DNA from: Paenibacillus sp. Soil766
GTDB lineage: Bacteria > Bacillota > Bacilli > Paenibacillales > NBRC-103111
Assembly (NCBI RefSeq): GCF_001428105.1
Contig: NZ_LMSJ01000004.1
Location: 52,520-116,519, forward strand
Reading direction: 5' to 3'
DNA length: 64,000 nucleotides
Each line of letters opens with the position of its first letter. Positions within the stretch are counted from its first letter, which is position 1. Made by a program: the position numbers and the translations under genes. The notes under the pieces were generated by a model, which was not told the origin of the DNA, searched no databases, and saw nothing but the letters and a program-made list of their open reading frames with translations. Positions 19,647 to 28,282 of the stretch are shown piece by piece.

Positions 19647-19785
19647 AAAGATGCAAATAGGCACTAATTTTTGCTGAAATAGCGGTTAATCGGCTTGAGA
19701 AGCGAAAAAGGTTGCATATTCGCATCAATTTGATGATTTTGCTCGATTAGTGAGCAAAAAAGATGCATTTTCTCACTTTTGCCGC
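19647..19785. repeat. Degenerate intergenic repeats containing ATGCA
   Basis: Three related units start near 19648, 19708 and 19758, each opening with AAAGATGCA or AAAGGTTGCA and followed by an A/T-rich stretch ending in GCAC, GCAT or TCAC. The spacing (about 60 and 50 bp) is irregular and the units are diverged, so they are not a CRISPR. I see no credible gene in 19470-19908; it holds these repeats, the preceding terminator and the purine tract that follows. Confidence 0.45.
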
Positions 19786-19803
19786 AGATGGGGGAGCGTT
19801 AAG

Positions 19804-19880
19804 AAGTGGGGAAGGGGAAAAGAGGAGGGAAGGAAAGGAAAGGAAAGGAAAGGAATGGAATGGAAAGGGAAGGAATGGGA
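19804..19880. repeat. Purine tract with GGAAA pentanucleotide repeats
   Basis: About 77 bp almost free of pyrimidines on the plus strand, with a core of GGAAA/GGAAT units in 5-bp period from about 19831 to 19865. It lies just beyond the 3' end of the ArsR gene. A second pentanucleotide purine repeat of another unit occurs at 27578. Open frames through it are low-complexity and not credible. Confidence 0.8.
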
Positions 19881-19908
19881 GAAACCGAGGGAACCGTGGA
19901 CGCCACAG

Positions 19909-20238
19909 TCACTCCGGCAGCGGAGCAGCCGTACTGGAGTCGTAGGCACAGAGAATGGACTGGAGCAGGCCGGGAAATCGATCCTCGAGATCGGCCTTTC
20001 GCAAGGATAAGAAGCGTTGAGTCCCCTGCACGCGGACGTGGACAACGCCAGCTTCGCGCATCGTGCGCACATGATGAGACAATGTTGATTTAACAACACT
20101 AACCTCAATGCCGCCGCAGGTGCATTCCCCTAATTTGTGAATTTCTGAAACGATGGATAGTCGAACAGGATCGCTTAACGCATAGAGGACGGATGAGAGA
20201 TGCATATCCGCTTTGTCAGGGTGATATAGTATTTTCAT
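19909..20238 (-). CDS. ArsR-family transcriptional regulator
   Basis: A 109-residue winged-helix repressor. The recognition helix region reads SVVKSTLSHHVRTMREAGVV (about 48-67), preceded by GECTCGG with a Cys39-x-Cys41 pair where classical ArsR sensors carry their metal or thiol-binding cysteines. It may therefore sense a metal, electrophile or oxidant; the C-x-C placement is visible, the ligand is inference. GAGGAG precedes the ATG. It is divergent from an Old Yellow Enzyme gene, a common pairing for reactive-electrophile control. Confidence 0.85.
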   Translation of the reverse strand: MKILYHPDKADMHLSSVLYALSDPVRLSIVSEIHKLGECTCGGIEVSVVKSTLSHHVRTMREAGVVHVRVQGTQRFLSLRKADLEDRFPGLLQSILCAYDSSTAAPLPE

Positions 20239-20309
20239 GGTGCTTTCTCCTCTTTCTCGTTACAGCGTAATGATTGCATTTTATCATATCCCATGCTATA
20301 TTTCTATTG

Positions 20310-20325
20310 TTCGATAATAATCGAA
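20310..20325. promoter_or_regulatory. Predicted ArsR operator in the divergent promoter region
   Basis: TTCGAT-AATA-ATCGAA is a perfect 6-4-6 inverted repeat, 71 bp before the ArsR start and 69 bp before the flavin reductase start. Its central position between the divergent genes fits control of both. Confidence 0.5.
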
Positions 20326-20394
20326 TTAAAGAATGAATGGTTTGACGTTGTCATTTAGTAACCCAATAGAAAAATATGGAGTGGAGGAACCGCT

Positions 20395-21522
20395 ATGACG
20401 AATTTCAATACAAATCAAAAGGCTCATACTGTCGAGGCGTTGTTCAAGCCTTTTACATTAGGAAACCTTAGCTTAGCGAATCGAGTTGTGATGGCGCCGA
20501 TGACGCGAGCTTTCTCACCAAACGGTGTCCCTGGGCAGGACGTGGTGGATTATTACCGTCGCCGCGCCGAGAATGGCGTTGGTCTTATTATCACCGAAGG
20601 TACGCTGATCAATCACCTAGCGGCAACGGACAATCCTAATATCCCTAACTTCCATGGCGAAGAGGCCTTGGCGGGCTGGAAACGTGTTGTCGATGCCGTG
20701 CATGAAGCAGGAGGTCGTATCGTGCCTCAGCTCTGGCATATTGGAATGACTCGCCAGAATGGCTCACTTCCGCATCCGGAAGCGCCATCGATTGGACCAT
20801 CAGGCCTTACGTTAACAGGTGAAAAAGTGAATGAGCCAATGACGCAGGCGGACATTGATCAAGTCGTGCAAGCTTTCGCGCAAGCGGCAGCCGATGCCAA
20901 AAGGATTGGCTTCGACGGCATTGAGCTCCACGGTGCCCACGGTTACTTAATTGATCAATTCCTATGGGAAAAAACGAATCAACGCACGGATAAGTACGGT
21001 GGCAGTCTACTCGCTCGTACGCGGTTCGCAGCCGAAATCATTGAAGCATGCCGCCGCGCGGTTGGCCCTGACTTCCCAATAATAATTCGCTTGTCACAGT
21101 GGAAATCCACGGAATATACAGCCAAACTCGCCGCTACACCTGAGTTGCTCGGTCAATTGCTTGCACCACTCGTAGAAGCCGGTGTTGATATATTTCACTG
21201 CTCGACCCGCAGGTTCTGGGAACCTGAGTTCGAAGGATCTAGCCTCAATTTCGCAGGCTGGGTGAAGCAGTTAACGGGTAAACCTACGATCACAGTGGGA
21301 TCGGTTGGTTTAGATGATGAATTCCTGGGCTCCTTCAGAGGGAAAAGCGCAGGCACAGCGGACATCAACGAGCTGCTTGTTCGACTAGAGCAGAATGAGT
21401 TCGATCTCGTCGCCATTGGACGCGCACTGTTGGTTGACCCTGCTTGGGTGGAGAAGGTGCAAGGCGGTCAGTTCGACGAATTGCTGCCATTTTCACCTGA
21501 CGCACTGAAACGGTTGTACTGA
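20395..21522 (+). CDS. Old Yellow Enzyme family alkene reductase (FMN-dependent)
   Basis: A 375-residue TIM-barrel flavoprotein of the NemA/OYE group, which uses NADPH through FMN to reduce activated C=C bonds, nitro compounds or maleimides. Visible are LFKPFTLGNLSLANRVVMAPMTR at the N-terminus, the active-site and FMN region LHGAHGYLIDQFLWEKTNQRTDKYGGS near 180-206, and the phosphate-binding end EFDLVAIGRALLVDPAW. GGAGGA precedes the ATG. The divergent ArsR gene is the probable regulator, giving induction by its electrophile or oxidant substrate (inference). Confidence 0.93.
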   Translation: MTNFNTNQKAHTVEALFKPFTLGNLSLANRVVMAPMTRAFSPNGVPGQDVVDYYRRRAENGVGLIITEGTLINHLAATDNPNIPNFHGEEALAGWKRVVDAVHEAGGRIVPQLWHIGMTRQNGSLPHPEAPSIGPSGLTLTGEKVNEPMTQADIDQVVQAFAQAAADAKRIGFDGIELHGAHGYLIDQFLWEKTNQRTDKYGGSLLARTRFAAEIIEACRRAVGPDFPIIIRLSQWKSTEYTAKLAATPELLGQLLAPLVEAGVDIFHCSTRRFWEPEFEGSSLNFAGWVKQLTGKPTITVGSVGLDDEFLGSFRGKSAGTADINELLVRLEQNEFDLVAIGRALLVDPAWVEKVQGGQFDELLPFSPDALKRLY

Positions 21523-21546
21523 TTCGGATTCATATAAACAGAGGAA

Positions 21547-21576
21547 AAAAGAGATGACATTGCTGTCATCTCTTTT
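21547..21576 (+). terminator. Terminator of the flavin reductase gene
   Basis: AAAAGAGATGACA (21547-21559) and TGTCATCTCTTTT (21564-21576) form a perfect 13-bp stem with loop TTGC. The T-rich 3' arm is typical of an intrinsic terminator. Confidence 0.9.
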
Positions 21577-21812
21577 GTATTCACTCAATAATTCGTACGC
21601 GCAAACGTCGCATCACTCTTCACGGTTGCTGTGCTTGAGGCTCTTTGGAAATCCGCCTAGTTATTTGGTATCTCGCACAAATTTCCATGTCTTTACAATA
21701 AAATAGCAAATTTCGCAATTATCCTATGGTAAAATAGGGTGGTTCTTAGATAGCTTGTCTGTCCGATAAGCAAAAGATTTTGACTCAGCCTATTTGCTAA
21801 GGAGGAATTGTA

Positions 21813-24800
21813 ATGAGTAAGCTCAAAGGATGGAAGACGAGATTATGGAAGACAACGTTGGCGTTGACAGTAGCAATACCTTTCCAAGTGCTGGCGACAA
21901 GCAGCTGGCAGGCGGTGATGGCGGAGGGACCGACAGATCCAGCGCCGTTCATTGAAGCCAAAGTCGTCAACGGGAATGCAGGGAAGAAAGTACTTTTCGA
22001 CAATACACACGAGCAGACAGCTGGAGCAGCGGATTGGGTTATTGATGGGGCTTTTTCGGATTTCGGCAATGCGTTAGCGAATAATGGTTATTATGTAAAA
22101 GAACTGCGCAAAACGACGCCAATTACGTTAGCTGATTTGAGCGGTTATGATGTGTTCGTGGTAGCGGAGTCCAATGTTCCGTACAAAACAAGTGAGCAAA
22201 ACGCCTTAGCCCAATATGTGGCCGGGGGCGGCAGTATTTTCTTCATCGGCGATCATTACAATGCCGACAGGAACAAAAACCGCTGGGATGGCTCCGAGGT
22301 ATTCAATGGCTATCGCCGAGGTGCCTGGACGAATCCAGCAGCAGGAATGAGCGCCGAAGAGATAGCTTCCCCCGCGATGCAAGATGTAGCAAGCTCGGAC
22401 TGGCTGGCAACGCAGTTTGGCCTGCGCTTTCGCTATAACGCCCTCGGTGACATTAATGCGAACAACATTGTAGCGCCTGCGCAAGCTTTTGGCATTACGA
22501 CAGGTGTCGCAAGCGTAGCGATGCATGCAGGATCTACGCTAGCCATCATTGATCCGACGAAGGCGAAGGGCATTGTGTACTTGCCGCAAACGAATGATGC
22601 TTGGGCGAATGCGGTGGATCAAGGTGTCTATAACGGAGGCGGTGTTGCGGAAGGGCCGTACGTGGCCATCTCGAAAGCGGGAGCAGGCAAGGCGGCTTTC
22701 ATCGGGGATTCTTCACCGGTCGAGGATGCAACGCCGAAATATGTGCGCGAAGATACAGGCGCGAAGAAGACGACGTATGATGGTTTTAAAGAAGTGGACG
22801 ATGGAACGCTGCTCGTTAACATGGTGAATTGGCTTTCGACCAAAGAAAGCTATACCAGCTTCGCTGATGTCAGCGGCTTGCAGTTGGATCAGCCGACGGC
22901 ATTGCTGCCTTTTGAAGCGCCAGCGGCATCGACGGAACCGCAGCCAGAGCCTTGGGCGGCACCAAATGCCGGCTACAAATGGTATGATCGCAGCACATTT
23001 AAACCAGGCTCCTATGGTGGTACTGCGGCAACGGCCAGCACCACTTACAGCTTCGTGAAACAAGCGGTATTGCCGAATGCGGTGGACTTCCCGATCAGGA
23101 TCGTTGTGGATAACTTACCGCCATCGACAACGGTTACGGGCTTCAGCCTTGGTATTTACCTGGTCAGCGGCGGATCACAAATCGCCAAGATTCAGAATGC
23201 AGACGGCACATGGCCAACAGCTTATGCGTATAGCTCCACGTTCGGCGTAACCGCAGATATCAACGGACACGCGACGAAGGATTTGAATGTACGCGTAGTT
23301 CCTGGTACGACTGCACCAGCGAATCTCAGATTGCGCCTGAATGGCACGAATCTGAAAACCGAAGCCGTAACGCTTGGAAACGTACCTGCGGAAAACTTGC
23401 CGGAAGAGCAGAATCCGATTCCTGCCAAGATCGCCATTTCCGAAGCACGTGCCAAAGCAGCAGGAACCCTGGTGACGGTTGAAGGTGTTGTTACGACAGA
23501 GCCGGGTGCTTATGGCGGGCAGGCCTTCTACTTGCAAGATGCAACAGGCGGCGTATACGTATTCCAGAGCTTGAGTGGCTTTCACCAAGGGGATACGGTC
23601 AAAGTAACAGCCTCTACAGCGCTATTCAACACGGAGTTCGAGCTTGCTGATCCTGTGGAGATTGCCAAAACCGGCGTCGCAGCACTCCCAGCACCCATCC
23701 CGGTATCCGCTGTTACAGCTGACAATCAGGGGCAGCTGCTCACACTTACTGACGTGACGATCAGCAATATCATCACGGCAACACCGACGGGCTCTTTTGA
23801 ATTCGACGCTGTTAAAGACGGCGTTAGCAACCACATTCGTGTTGATACTCGAACTGGCTTATCCTTAAGCACCTTCCCCTACACAGCCGGGCAAAAGGTG
23901 ACGATTCAAGGTGTTGGCGCAATTTTCAAAGGTGTGTTCCAGTTGAAGCCACGGGGCTTGAGTGATTTCAGCTTGGCAGCTGATACATTAGCACCTGTAA
24001 CAACTGCTACCTTATCCAGTGCACCGAATGGCGCGGGTTGGTTCAAGGATGACGTTACAGTCACCTTAACTGCTGTAGATGATCAAGCGGGAGCGGTGGC
24101 TACTCAATATGCCACTAATGGCGGGACTTTAGCTACGTATACAGGACCTTTGGTGATTGGAACTGAGGGAACAACAACCATAAGCTATTCCTCTACAGAT
24201 GCTGCTGGCAATGTTGAAGCGGCAAAGTCTTTGGGAGTAAAGCTGGATAAAACAGCGCCAATAGCCACCCTTACCGAGTCGGGTCATGCGGTCAAGGATG
24301 TGACGGATACAACTTCGGTGACATTCGATTTGACTACCAACGACGCAGTGTCGGGTGTTGTAGAGCAATCCCTAACCTTGGATGGTCATGCAATTACAAG
24401 CGGTCAAACGATTGCCGCAGGCAGTTTAGCTGTAGGTGCACACACGGTGGCGTACCTTGTAGCGGATGCTGCAGGGAACACGACGAGTGCTTCGCAGATA
24501 TTTAACGTGGTTAAACCATTATCTATCGGTGCTCCTGGCCAGCCTGTTTTATCCTCCAATAACGGATATTCCGGTTTAAAAGATGGCAACTACTCGATCA
24601 CGATGAATATGTGGTGGGGGAATAATGGGACGATTTTCAAGCTATACGAAAATGGCGTTCTAATCTCCACGCAAACACTTTCCGATGCTTCCCCAGCGGC
24701 TCAAATCGCCAAAGTGAATGTATCTGGTAAACCGAATGGCACGTACACATACACAAGTGAACTTATCAATTTATTCGGAACGACAGCGAGTCAGCCTCTC

Positions 24801-25103
24801 ATTGTAACGATCACAGACGCATCTCCAGGCAAGCCGGCCTTATCGCAGAATAATTGGGATGGGGATGGCAGTTACAATGTGAGCATGAACATGTGGTGGG
24901 GTACCAATGCAACAGGTTATCGCCTATTCGAAAATGATGTCCTCATCGATACCAAAAGCCTGCAAGCTGCTTCGCCGAGTGCACAAAGCGCAGTTACAGC
25001 AATCGCTGGTCGCGCAATTGGCGTATATCAGTATCGTGTCGAGCTGTTCAATGCAGCTGGCGTAACATCTAGCGATGTCTTGAGTGTCACGGTTACGAAG
25101 TAA
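21813..25103 (+). CDS. Large secreted multidomain protein (GATase-like, OB-fold and Ig-like domains)
   Basis: A 1096-residue secreted protein. Order: signal peptide about 1-36; class I amidotransferase-like (DUF4350-type) domain about 52-345 with [10 protein letters not shown] and DVFVVAES; an unassigned beta domain about 375-530; YhcR-like OB-fold segments about 545-715; an Ig/OmpL47-like module about 730-815; another Ig-like module about 816-900; and two tandem repeats about 905-1000 and 1003-1096 sharing YxxxMNMWWGxNxT, as in accessory modules of Bacillales chitinases. I see no hydrolase active site. AAGGAGG precedes the ATG. The function is unknown; polysaccharide or cell-surface binding is a guess from the modules. 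Confidence 0.75.
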   Translation: MSKLKGWKTRLWKTTLALTVAIPFQVLATSSWQAVMAEGPTDPAPFIEAKVVNGNAGKKVLFDNTHEQTAGAADWVIDGAFSDFGNALANNGYYVKELRKTTPITLADLSGYDVFVVAESNVPYKTSEQNALAQYVAGGGSIFFIGDHYNADRNKNRWDGSEVFNGYRRGAWTNPAAGMSAEEIASPAMQDVASSDWLATQFGLRFRYNALGDINANNIVAPAQAFGITTGVASVAMHAGSTLAIIDPTKAKGIVYLPQTNDAWANAVDQGVYNGGGVAEGPYVAISKAGAGKAAFIGDSSPVEDATPKYVREDTGAKKTTYDGFKEVDDGTLLVNMVNWLSTKESYTSFADVSGLQLDQPTALLPFEAPAASTEPQPEPWAAPNAGYKWYDRSTFKPGSYGGTAATASTTYSFVKQAVLPNAVDFPIRIVVDNLPPSTTVTGFSLGIYLVSGGSQIAKIQNADGTWPTAYAYSSTFGVTADINGHATKDLNVRVVPGTTAPANLRLRLNGTNLKTEAVTLGNVPAENLPEEQNPIPAKIAISEARAKAAGTLVTVEGVVTTEPGAYGGQAFYLQDATGGVYVFQSLSGFHQGDTVKVTASTALFNTEFELADPVEIAKTGVAALPAPIPVSAVTADNQGQLLTLTDVTISNIITATPTGSFEFDAVKDGVSNHIRVDTRTGLSLSTFPYTAGQKVTIQGVGAIFKGVFQLKPRGLSDFSLAADTLAPVTTATLSSAPNGAGWFKDDVTVTLTAVDDQAGAVATQYATNGGTLATYTGPLVIGTEGTTTISYSSTDAAGNVEAAKSLGVKLDKTAPIATLTESGHAVKDVTDTTSVTFDLTTNDAVSGVVEQSLTLDGHAITSGQTIAAGSLAVGAHTVAYLVADAAGNTTSASQIFNVVKPLSIGAPGQPVLSSNNGYSGLKDGNYSITMNMWWGNNGTIFKLYENGVLISTQTLSDASPAAQIAKVNVSGKPNGTYTYTSELINLFGTTASQPLIVTITDASPGKPALSQNNWDGDGSYNVSMNMWWGTNATGYRLFENDVLIDTKSLQAASPSAQSAVTAIAGRAIGVYQYRVELFNAAGVTSSDVLSVTVTK

Positions 25104-25120
25104 CCGGAAGCACAGAGATT

Positions 25121-25163
25121 GAAGGACAGCCCTTCTGGTCTTAGACCAGAGGGGTTGTTCTTT
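25121..25163 (+). terminator. Terminator after the large secreted protein gene
   Basis: A long stem, from about 25123-25140 with 25144-25161, contains CTGGTC/GACCAG at the tip and several G-U pairs below, with loop TTA and a T-rich 3' arm. It begins about 20 bp after the stop codon. Confidence 0.8.
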
Positions 25164-25276
25164 GTTTCGGATGGGGGAGCGCAGTTTTAATTGAAAATAG
25201 CGCACCTAGGTTCCTAGACAAAACCATATCCCGATGGTAGGTTAAATGGATACTTAAGAAAGTATGTGATCCCATT

Positions 25277-26485
25277 ATGTCTATTGCTTCGCAAGCCAAA
25301 GAAACAACGAGTGGCAGCCGATTATGGATGGTGCTGGTGCTCGGTTTACTCGCCTCCTTCGGGCCGCTTTCTCTTGATATGTACCTACCGGCGCTGCCCG
25401 TTATTGCGGGTGACCTCCATACAACAACTTCACTTACACAAATGAGCTTAACCGCCTGCATGCTCGGTCTCTCTCTAGGTCAGCTCATTGCAGGATCGGT
25501 GAGTGATGTGCGCGGAAGACGTATGCCTCTGATGGTCGGCCTCCTCATTTATGGTGTCGCCTCCGCACTCTGCATGGTTGCCCCTTCGATCTGGGCGTTC
25601 CTGATCCTACGCTTCGTGCAGGGGATGGCGGGGGCTGCTGGGATCGTCATTTCCCGAGCGATCGTTCGTGATATGTATGAAGGTGTGGCGTTGACGAAGT
25701 TTTTTGCGCTGCTGATGCTCGTCAATGGTTCAGCTCCTATCCTAGCTCCGATTATCGGGGGACAGCTGCTGCATTTCACCTCTTGGCGTGGTGTGTTCCT
25801 TGTGCTCAGCTTGATCGGTGTCGTGATGTTCATCATTGTTGTAATTGGGCTAAAAGAAACCCATCCGCCGGAACGCCGCTCCAAAGGAGGACTGACGAAT
25901 ACGCTGCGTATTTTTCGCGGCTTGCTCACAGACCGTTTGTTCATGGGCTATGCGCTAACGCAGGGGCTCGTTTTTGCTGGTATGTTCGCGTATATTTCGG
26001 GGTCACCGTTTGTTTTGCAGGATATATTTGATGTTTCTCCCCAAATGTTTAGCAGCATCTTCGCCGTGAATGGGGCAGGCGTCATCCTTGCCGGGCAAAT
26101 AACAGGGCGACTCGCTGGCAAAGTCAGCAATCACCGTCTGTTAGCTGGTGGCCTAGCGATAGCTGTTCTAGGAGGTCTGCTACTTCTCGTTGCAACGCTT
26201 AGCGGGGCTGGGCTCATTCTGATTTTGCCGGCGTTCTTCCTGATCGTCGCTTGTATTGGTCCAGTATCTGTGTCGACCTCTTCCTTGGCGCTGCAAAATC
26301 AAGGCCAAACAGCCGGCAGCGCCGCAGCCTTGCTAGGTCTCATGACCTTCGTCATCGGCGGTTTAGTAGCACCGCTTGTCGGCCTTGGCGGCAGTCAGAC
26401 GGCTGTACCCTTAGGGATAATCATCGCTGTCATGGAGTTGGGTGGCGTACTCTGTTTCGTTTTCCTGACGAGAGAAAAAGCGTAA
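25277..26485 (+). CDS. Bcr/CflA-family multidrug efflux MFS transporter
   Basis: A 402-residue major facilitator with 12 predicted helices. The N-terminal helix contains GPLSLDMYLPALPVI, typical of the Bcr/CflA drug:proton antiporters, and the loop 2-3 signature reads GSVSDVRGRRMPLMVG. The family exports bicyclomycin, sulfonamides or chloramphenicol-like drugs; the substrate here is unknown. The ribosome binding site before the ATG at 25277 is weak. The gene is flanked upstream by a terminator. Confidence 0.9.
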   Translation: MSIASQAKETTSGSRLWMVLVLGLLASFGPLSLDMYLPALPVIAGDLHTTTSLTQMSLTACMLGLSLGQLIAGSVSDVRGRRMPLMVGLLIYGVASALCMVAPSIWAFLILRFVQGMAGAAGIVISRAIVRDMYEGVALTKFFALLMLVNGSAPILAPIIGGQLLHFTSWRGVFLVLSLIGVVMFIIVVIGLKETHPPERRSKGGLTNTLRIFRGLLTDRLFMGYALTQGLVFAGMFAYISGSPFVLQDIFDVSPQMFSSIFAVNGAGVILAGQITGRLAGKVSNHRLLAGGLAIAVLGGLLLLVATLSGAGLILILPAFFLIVACIGPVSVSTSSLALQNQGQTAGSAAALLGLMTFVIGGLVAPLVGLGGSQTAVPLGIIIAVMELGGVLCFVFLTREKA

Positions 26486-26584
26486 GTGCGGTTCACTTTT
26501 TTAAGAAAATTCAAGGAATTTTCACAATTAAGGTTTATACTGAAAGAAGAATTGACCAATTTGTGAAAAAGGTGGCTAACACGC

Positions 26585-27433
26585 ATGAAGCGCATTCATA
26601 AAACGTGGCTTATTGGCACACTCGCAGCTGGATTATTAATCAGTGGCGGCTTCGTACTTCAGCATAATCAAGCGCTTGCTAACGACACAGACACAACAAC
26701 ACCTGCACCTAAGAAGATTCAGGATAAACATAGAATTGAGAAGCATCAAGCACCAAGGGGCGGTTTTGATTTTGGTAAAGGCGGCGCAATCGATTTTTCT
26801 TCCATCCTAGGCATAGATAAAGCGGTCCTTAAAGCGGAAATTGATGCAGGAAAAACCCTCGTTCAAATCGCGCAGGAAAAAGCTAACCTCAGTGAAGAAG
26901 CACTGCTTGCTAAACTGACAGAGGCAGAAACGAAGAAAATCGATAGGGCACTTAGCGAGGGCAAAATCAAGCAAGAACAGGCAGATAAGCTCAAAGATGG
27001 GCTTGCCGATCGGTTGAAAAAAATTATAGAAGCGAAGCCCCATGCGATGAGTTTCGATAAAAAGCCAATGCCTCGCGCCGGCAATATGCCTAACATGGCT
27101 ATGCCTGGCGGAGTAGGGGTTGCTCCGCACGAAATCGCTGCGATTCTTGGAATCACCGAAGACGAACTGGCGACTGAGCGTAAGGCAGGGAAGTCCCTTG
27201 CCGAGATCGCCGCGGCAAAAGGCATCACCGAGGATCAGTTGATCGCTAAGCTGAAAGACAGCCTGACCGATGAGCTGAAAAACTTCGTCGAACGCAAAGG
27301 TGGCGGCGAACGCCCATTCCCACAGCCACGTGGAGACGGCGGTTCATTCAAAGGTAAGCCAGGTCACGGTGGGGAGCATAGACCTGCACCGCCATCCCTG
27401 CCGTCACCGTCAGAGGCGCCTTCGGCTACTTAA
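26585..27433 (+). CDS. Secreted repeat protein with two LGI-helical repeats
   Basis: A 282-residue exported protein. Signal peptide about 1-33. Two homologous units at about 77-145 and 186-240 share the pattern ILGI-x4-L-x5-AGK-x-L-x2-IA-x5-L-x5-L-x-KL, seen in many Bacillales exported proteins of unknown function. Between and after them are Pro/Gly/Lys-rich disordered stretches. AAGGTGG precedes the ATG. I cannot assign a function. A perfect 8-bp hairpin without a T run (26505-26523) lies in its upstream region. Confidence 0.75.
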   Translation: MKRIHKTWLIGTLAAGLLISGGFVLQHNQALANDTDTTTPAPKKIQDKHRIEKHQAPRGGFDFGKGGAIDFSSILGIDKAVLKAEIDAGKTLVQIAQEKANLSEEALLAKLTEAETKKIDRALSEGKIKQEQADKLKDGLADRLKKIIEAKPHAMSFDKKPMPRAGNMPNMAMPGGVGVAPHEIAAILGITEDELATERKAGKSLAEIAAAKGITEDQLIAKLKDSLTDELKNFVERKGGGERPFPQPRGDGGSFKGKPGHGGEHRPAPPSLPSPSEAPSAT

Positions 27434-27459
27434 TAATGACCGATCCTACAGGGATAGTA

Positions 27460-27503
27460 GGAGGTTGCCACATTCGATAATATCGAGCGGGGCAGCCTCT
27501 TTG
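27460..27503 (+). terminator. Probable terminator after the secreted repeat protein
   Basis: GAGGTTGCC (27461-27469) pairs with GGCAGCCTC (27491-27499, one G-U) and encloses a smaller TCGAT/ATCGA stem. Only a short T run follows (TTT), so efficiency is uncertain. Confidence 0.5.
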
Positions 27504-27577
27504 GTCACTAGTTAGGTGTGCTGAAGGGAAGCGAGTAGGTGGCGTAGAAGTTTTGCGCAGGAAGATCTTTTGGAGTA

Positions 27578-27607
27578 GGAAGAGAAGAGAAGAGAAGAGA
27601 AGAGAAG
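27578..27607. repeat. AGAAG pentanucleotide repeat in the leader of a small gene
   Basis: Six near-perfect units of a 5-bp purine repeat end just before the AAGGAGGAG ribosome binding site of the small gene at 27628. A repeat of this kind can change length by slippage and sits in the 5' untranslated region. Confidence 0.8.
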
Positions 27608-27627
27608 CTTGAAGGAGGAGTAGCTGG

Positions 27628-27786
27628 ATGGAAGAGCTTATTGGACATTGTCGCACATGTGAGAAGCCGATTTATTGCAAAATGGGATTTCTGGATGGTG
27701 TCGTGCAGAAGGATAAATCCTTATTGTGCTTCGCATGCTCGGGTGAGGTACAGGAAGAAGAAGTAATTGTGGAGCCGCAGAAATGA
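27628..27786 (+). CDS. Small zinc-ribbon-like protein (52 residues)
   Basis: A 52-residue frame starting at ATG 27628 with the strong site AAGGAGGAG ending seven bases before it. Cysteines are arranged as CRTC (residues 8-11), Cys17, then CFAC (34-37), a spacing expected for a small zinc-binding ribbon, followed by a Glu-rich tail. The good ribosome binding site and paired CxxC motifs argue for a real gene. It resembles small zinc-finger proteins of Bacillales with no known function; I do not recognise a specific family. Confidence 0.6.
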   Translation: MEELIGHCRTCEKPIYCKMGFLDGVVQKDKSLLCFACSGEVQEEEVIVEPQK

Positions 27787-28282
27787 GTGGTTAATTAAGC
27801 TAACTGTTGATTCCCGACCGAACAAATTAGCTTGCTCACAATTCCCGATTCCGAACAACATTAGATTAATTCTGCCACCGACGCTCCCTTCACCTTCTTC
27901 TCACTCCACTCTTCCCCCGACGATCACGCCAACTCTTTTAATCTGGCACACTTCCCCTAATCTCGCGCACTCCCGATTATTAGCTGGAAATAGTACATCT
28001 ATTTTCGCTTGATTTCGCTGAAATGAGGATTTAGCTGGATAATATGTAGTTATTTTCAGCATTTTTACTCAAAAGGGTGAAAAGCTGAGGAATTAGCTGC
28101 ATGAAATACAGCTAAATGGATTTATAACTGAAATTCGCTGGATTTAGCTACATATAATCCAGTTATTTCTGCGCGACGAGGTGGGGCGACGGCGACAGCG
28201 GGTGGAGCGGTGGCGACCGCAGGTGGAGGCGGTGCGGATCGAGGCCGCCCTCGCCGCGCCCGCCGCGTCCAATCAGCCGCGG
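27787..28282. other. Gene-free region: pyrimidine-rich tract, repeats, GC-rich tract
   Basis: No credible gene. From 27869 to about 27965 the plus strand is pyrimidine-rich, 27980-28172 holds short dispersed repeats (listed separately), and 28173-28282 is strikingly GC-rich compared with the A/T-rich repeats before it. Frames opposite and beyond the alkA 3' end lack ribosome binding sites and read as shadows. Confidence 0.6.
27980..28172. repeat. Cluster of TTAGCTGGAT-type dispersed repeats
   Basis: Four degenerate units start near 27980, 28030, 28092 and 28141. Each begins TTAGCTG or TTAGCTA and continues with an A/T-rich part containing TACATC, TGTAG, TACAG or TACAT and then TTATTTT/CTATTTT. 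Each can fold partly on itself (for example AGCTG/CAGCT in the third). A further related unit lies at 37712-37765. Irregular spacing and divergence exclude a CRISPR. Confidence 0.55.

Noticed and set aside
19750..20108. Open frames through the purine tract on both strands
   Set aside because: They are low-complexity translations of the GGAAA repeat and overlap the better-supported ArsR gene.
21590..21700. Possible riboswitch in the leader of the large secreted protein gene
   Set aside because: I compared it with the c-di-GMP-I core pattern because the region has CGCAAACGTCGCA-like parts, but the conserved core and tetraloop receptor elements are not present.
26505..26523. GAAAATTC/GAATTTTC hairpin as terminator of the MFS gene
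   Set aside because: The stem is perfect but has no T run on either side, so I do not call it a terminator.
27980..28172. Possible CRISPR array
   Set aside because: The units are degenerate, spacing varies and no cas genes are near.
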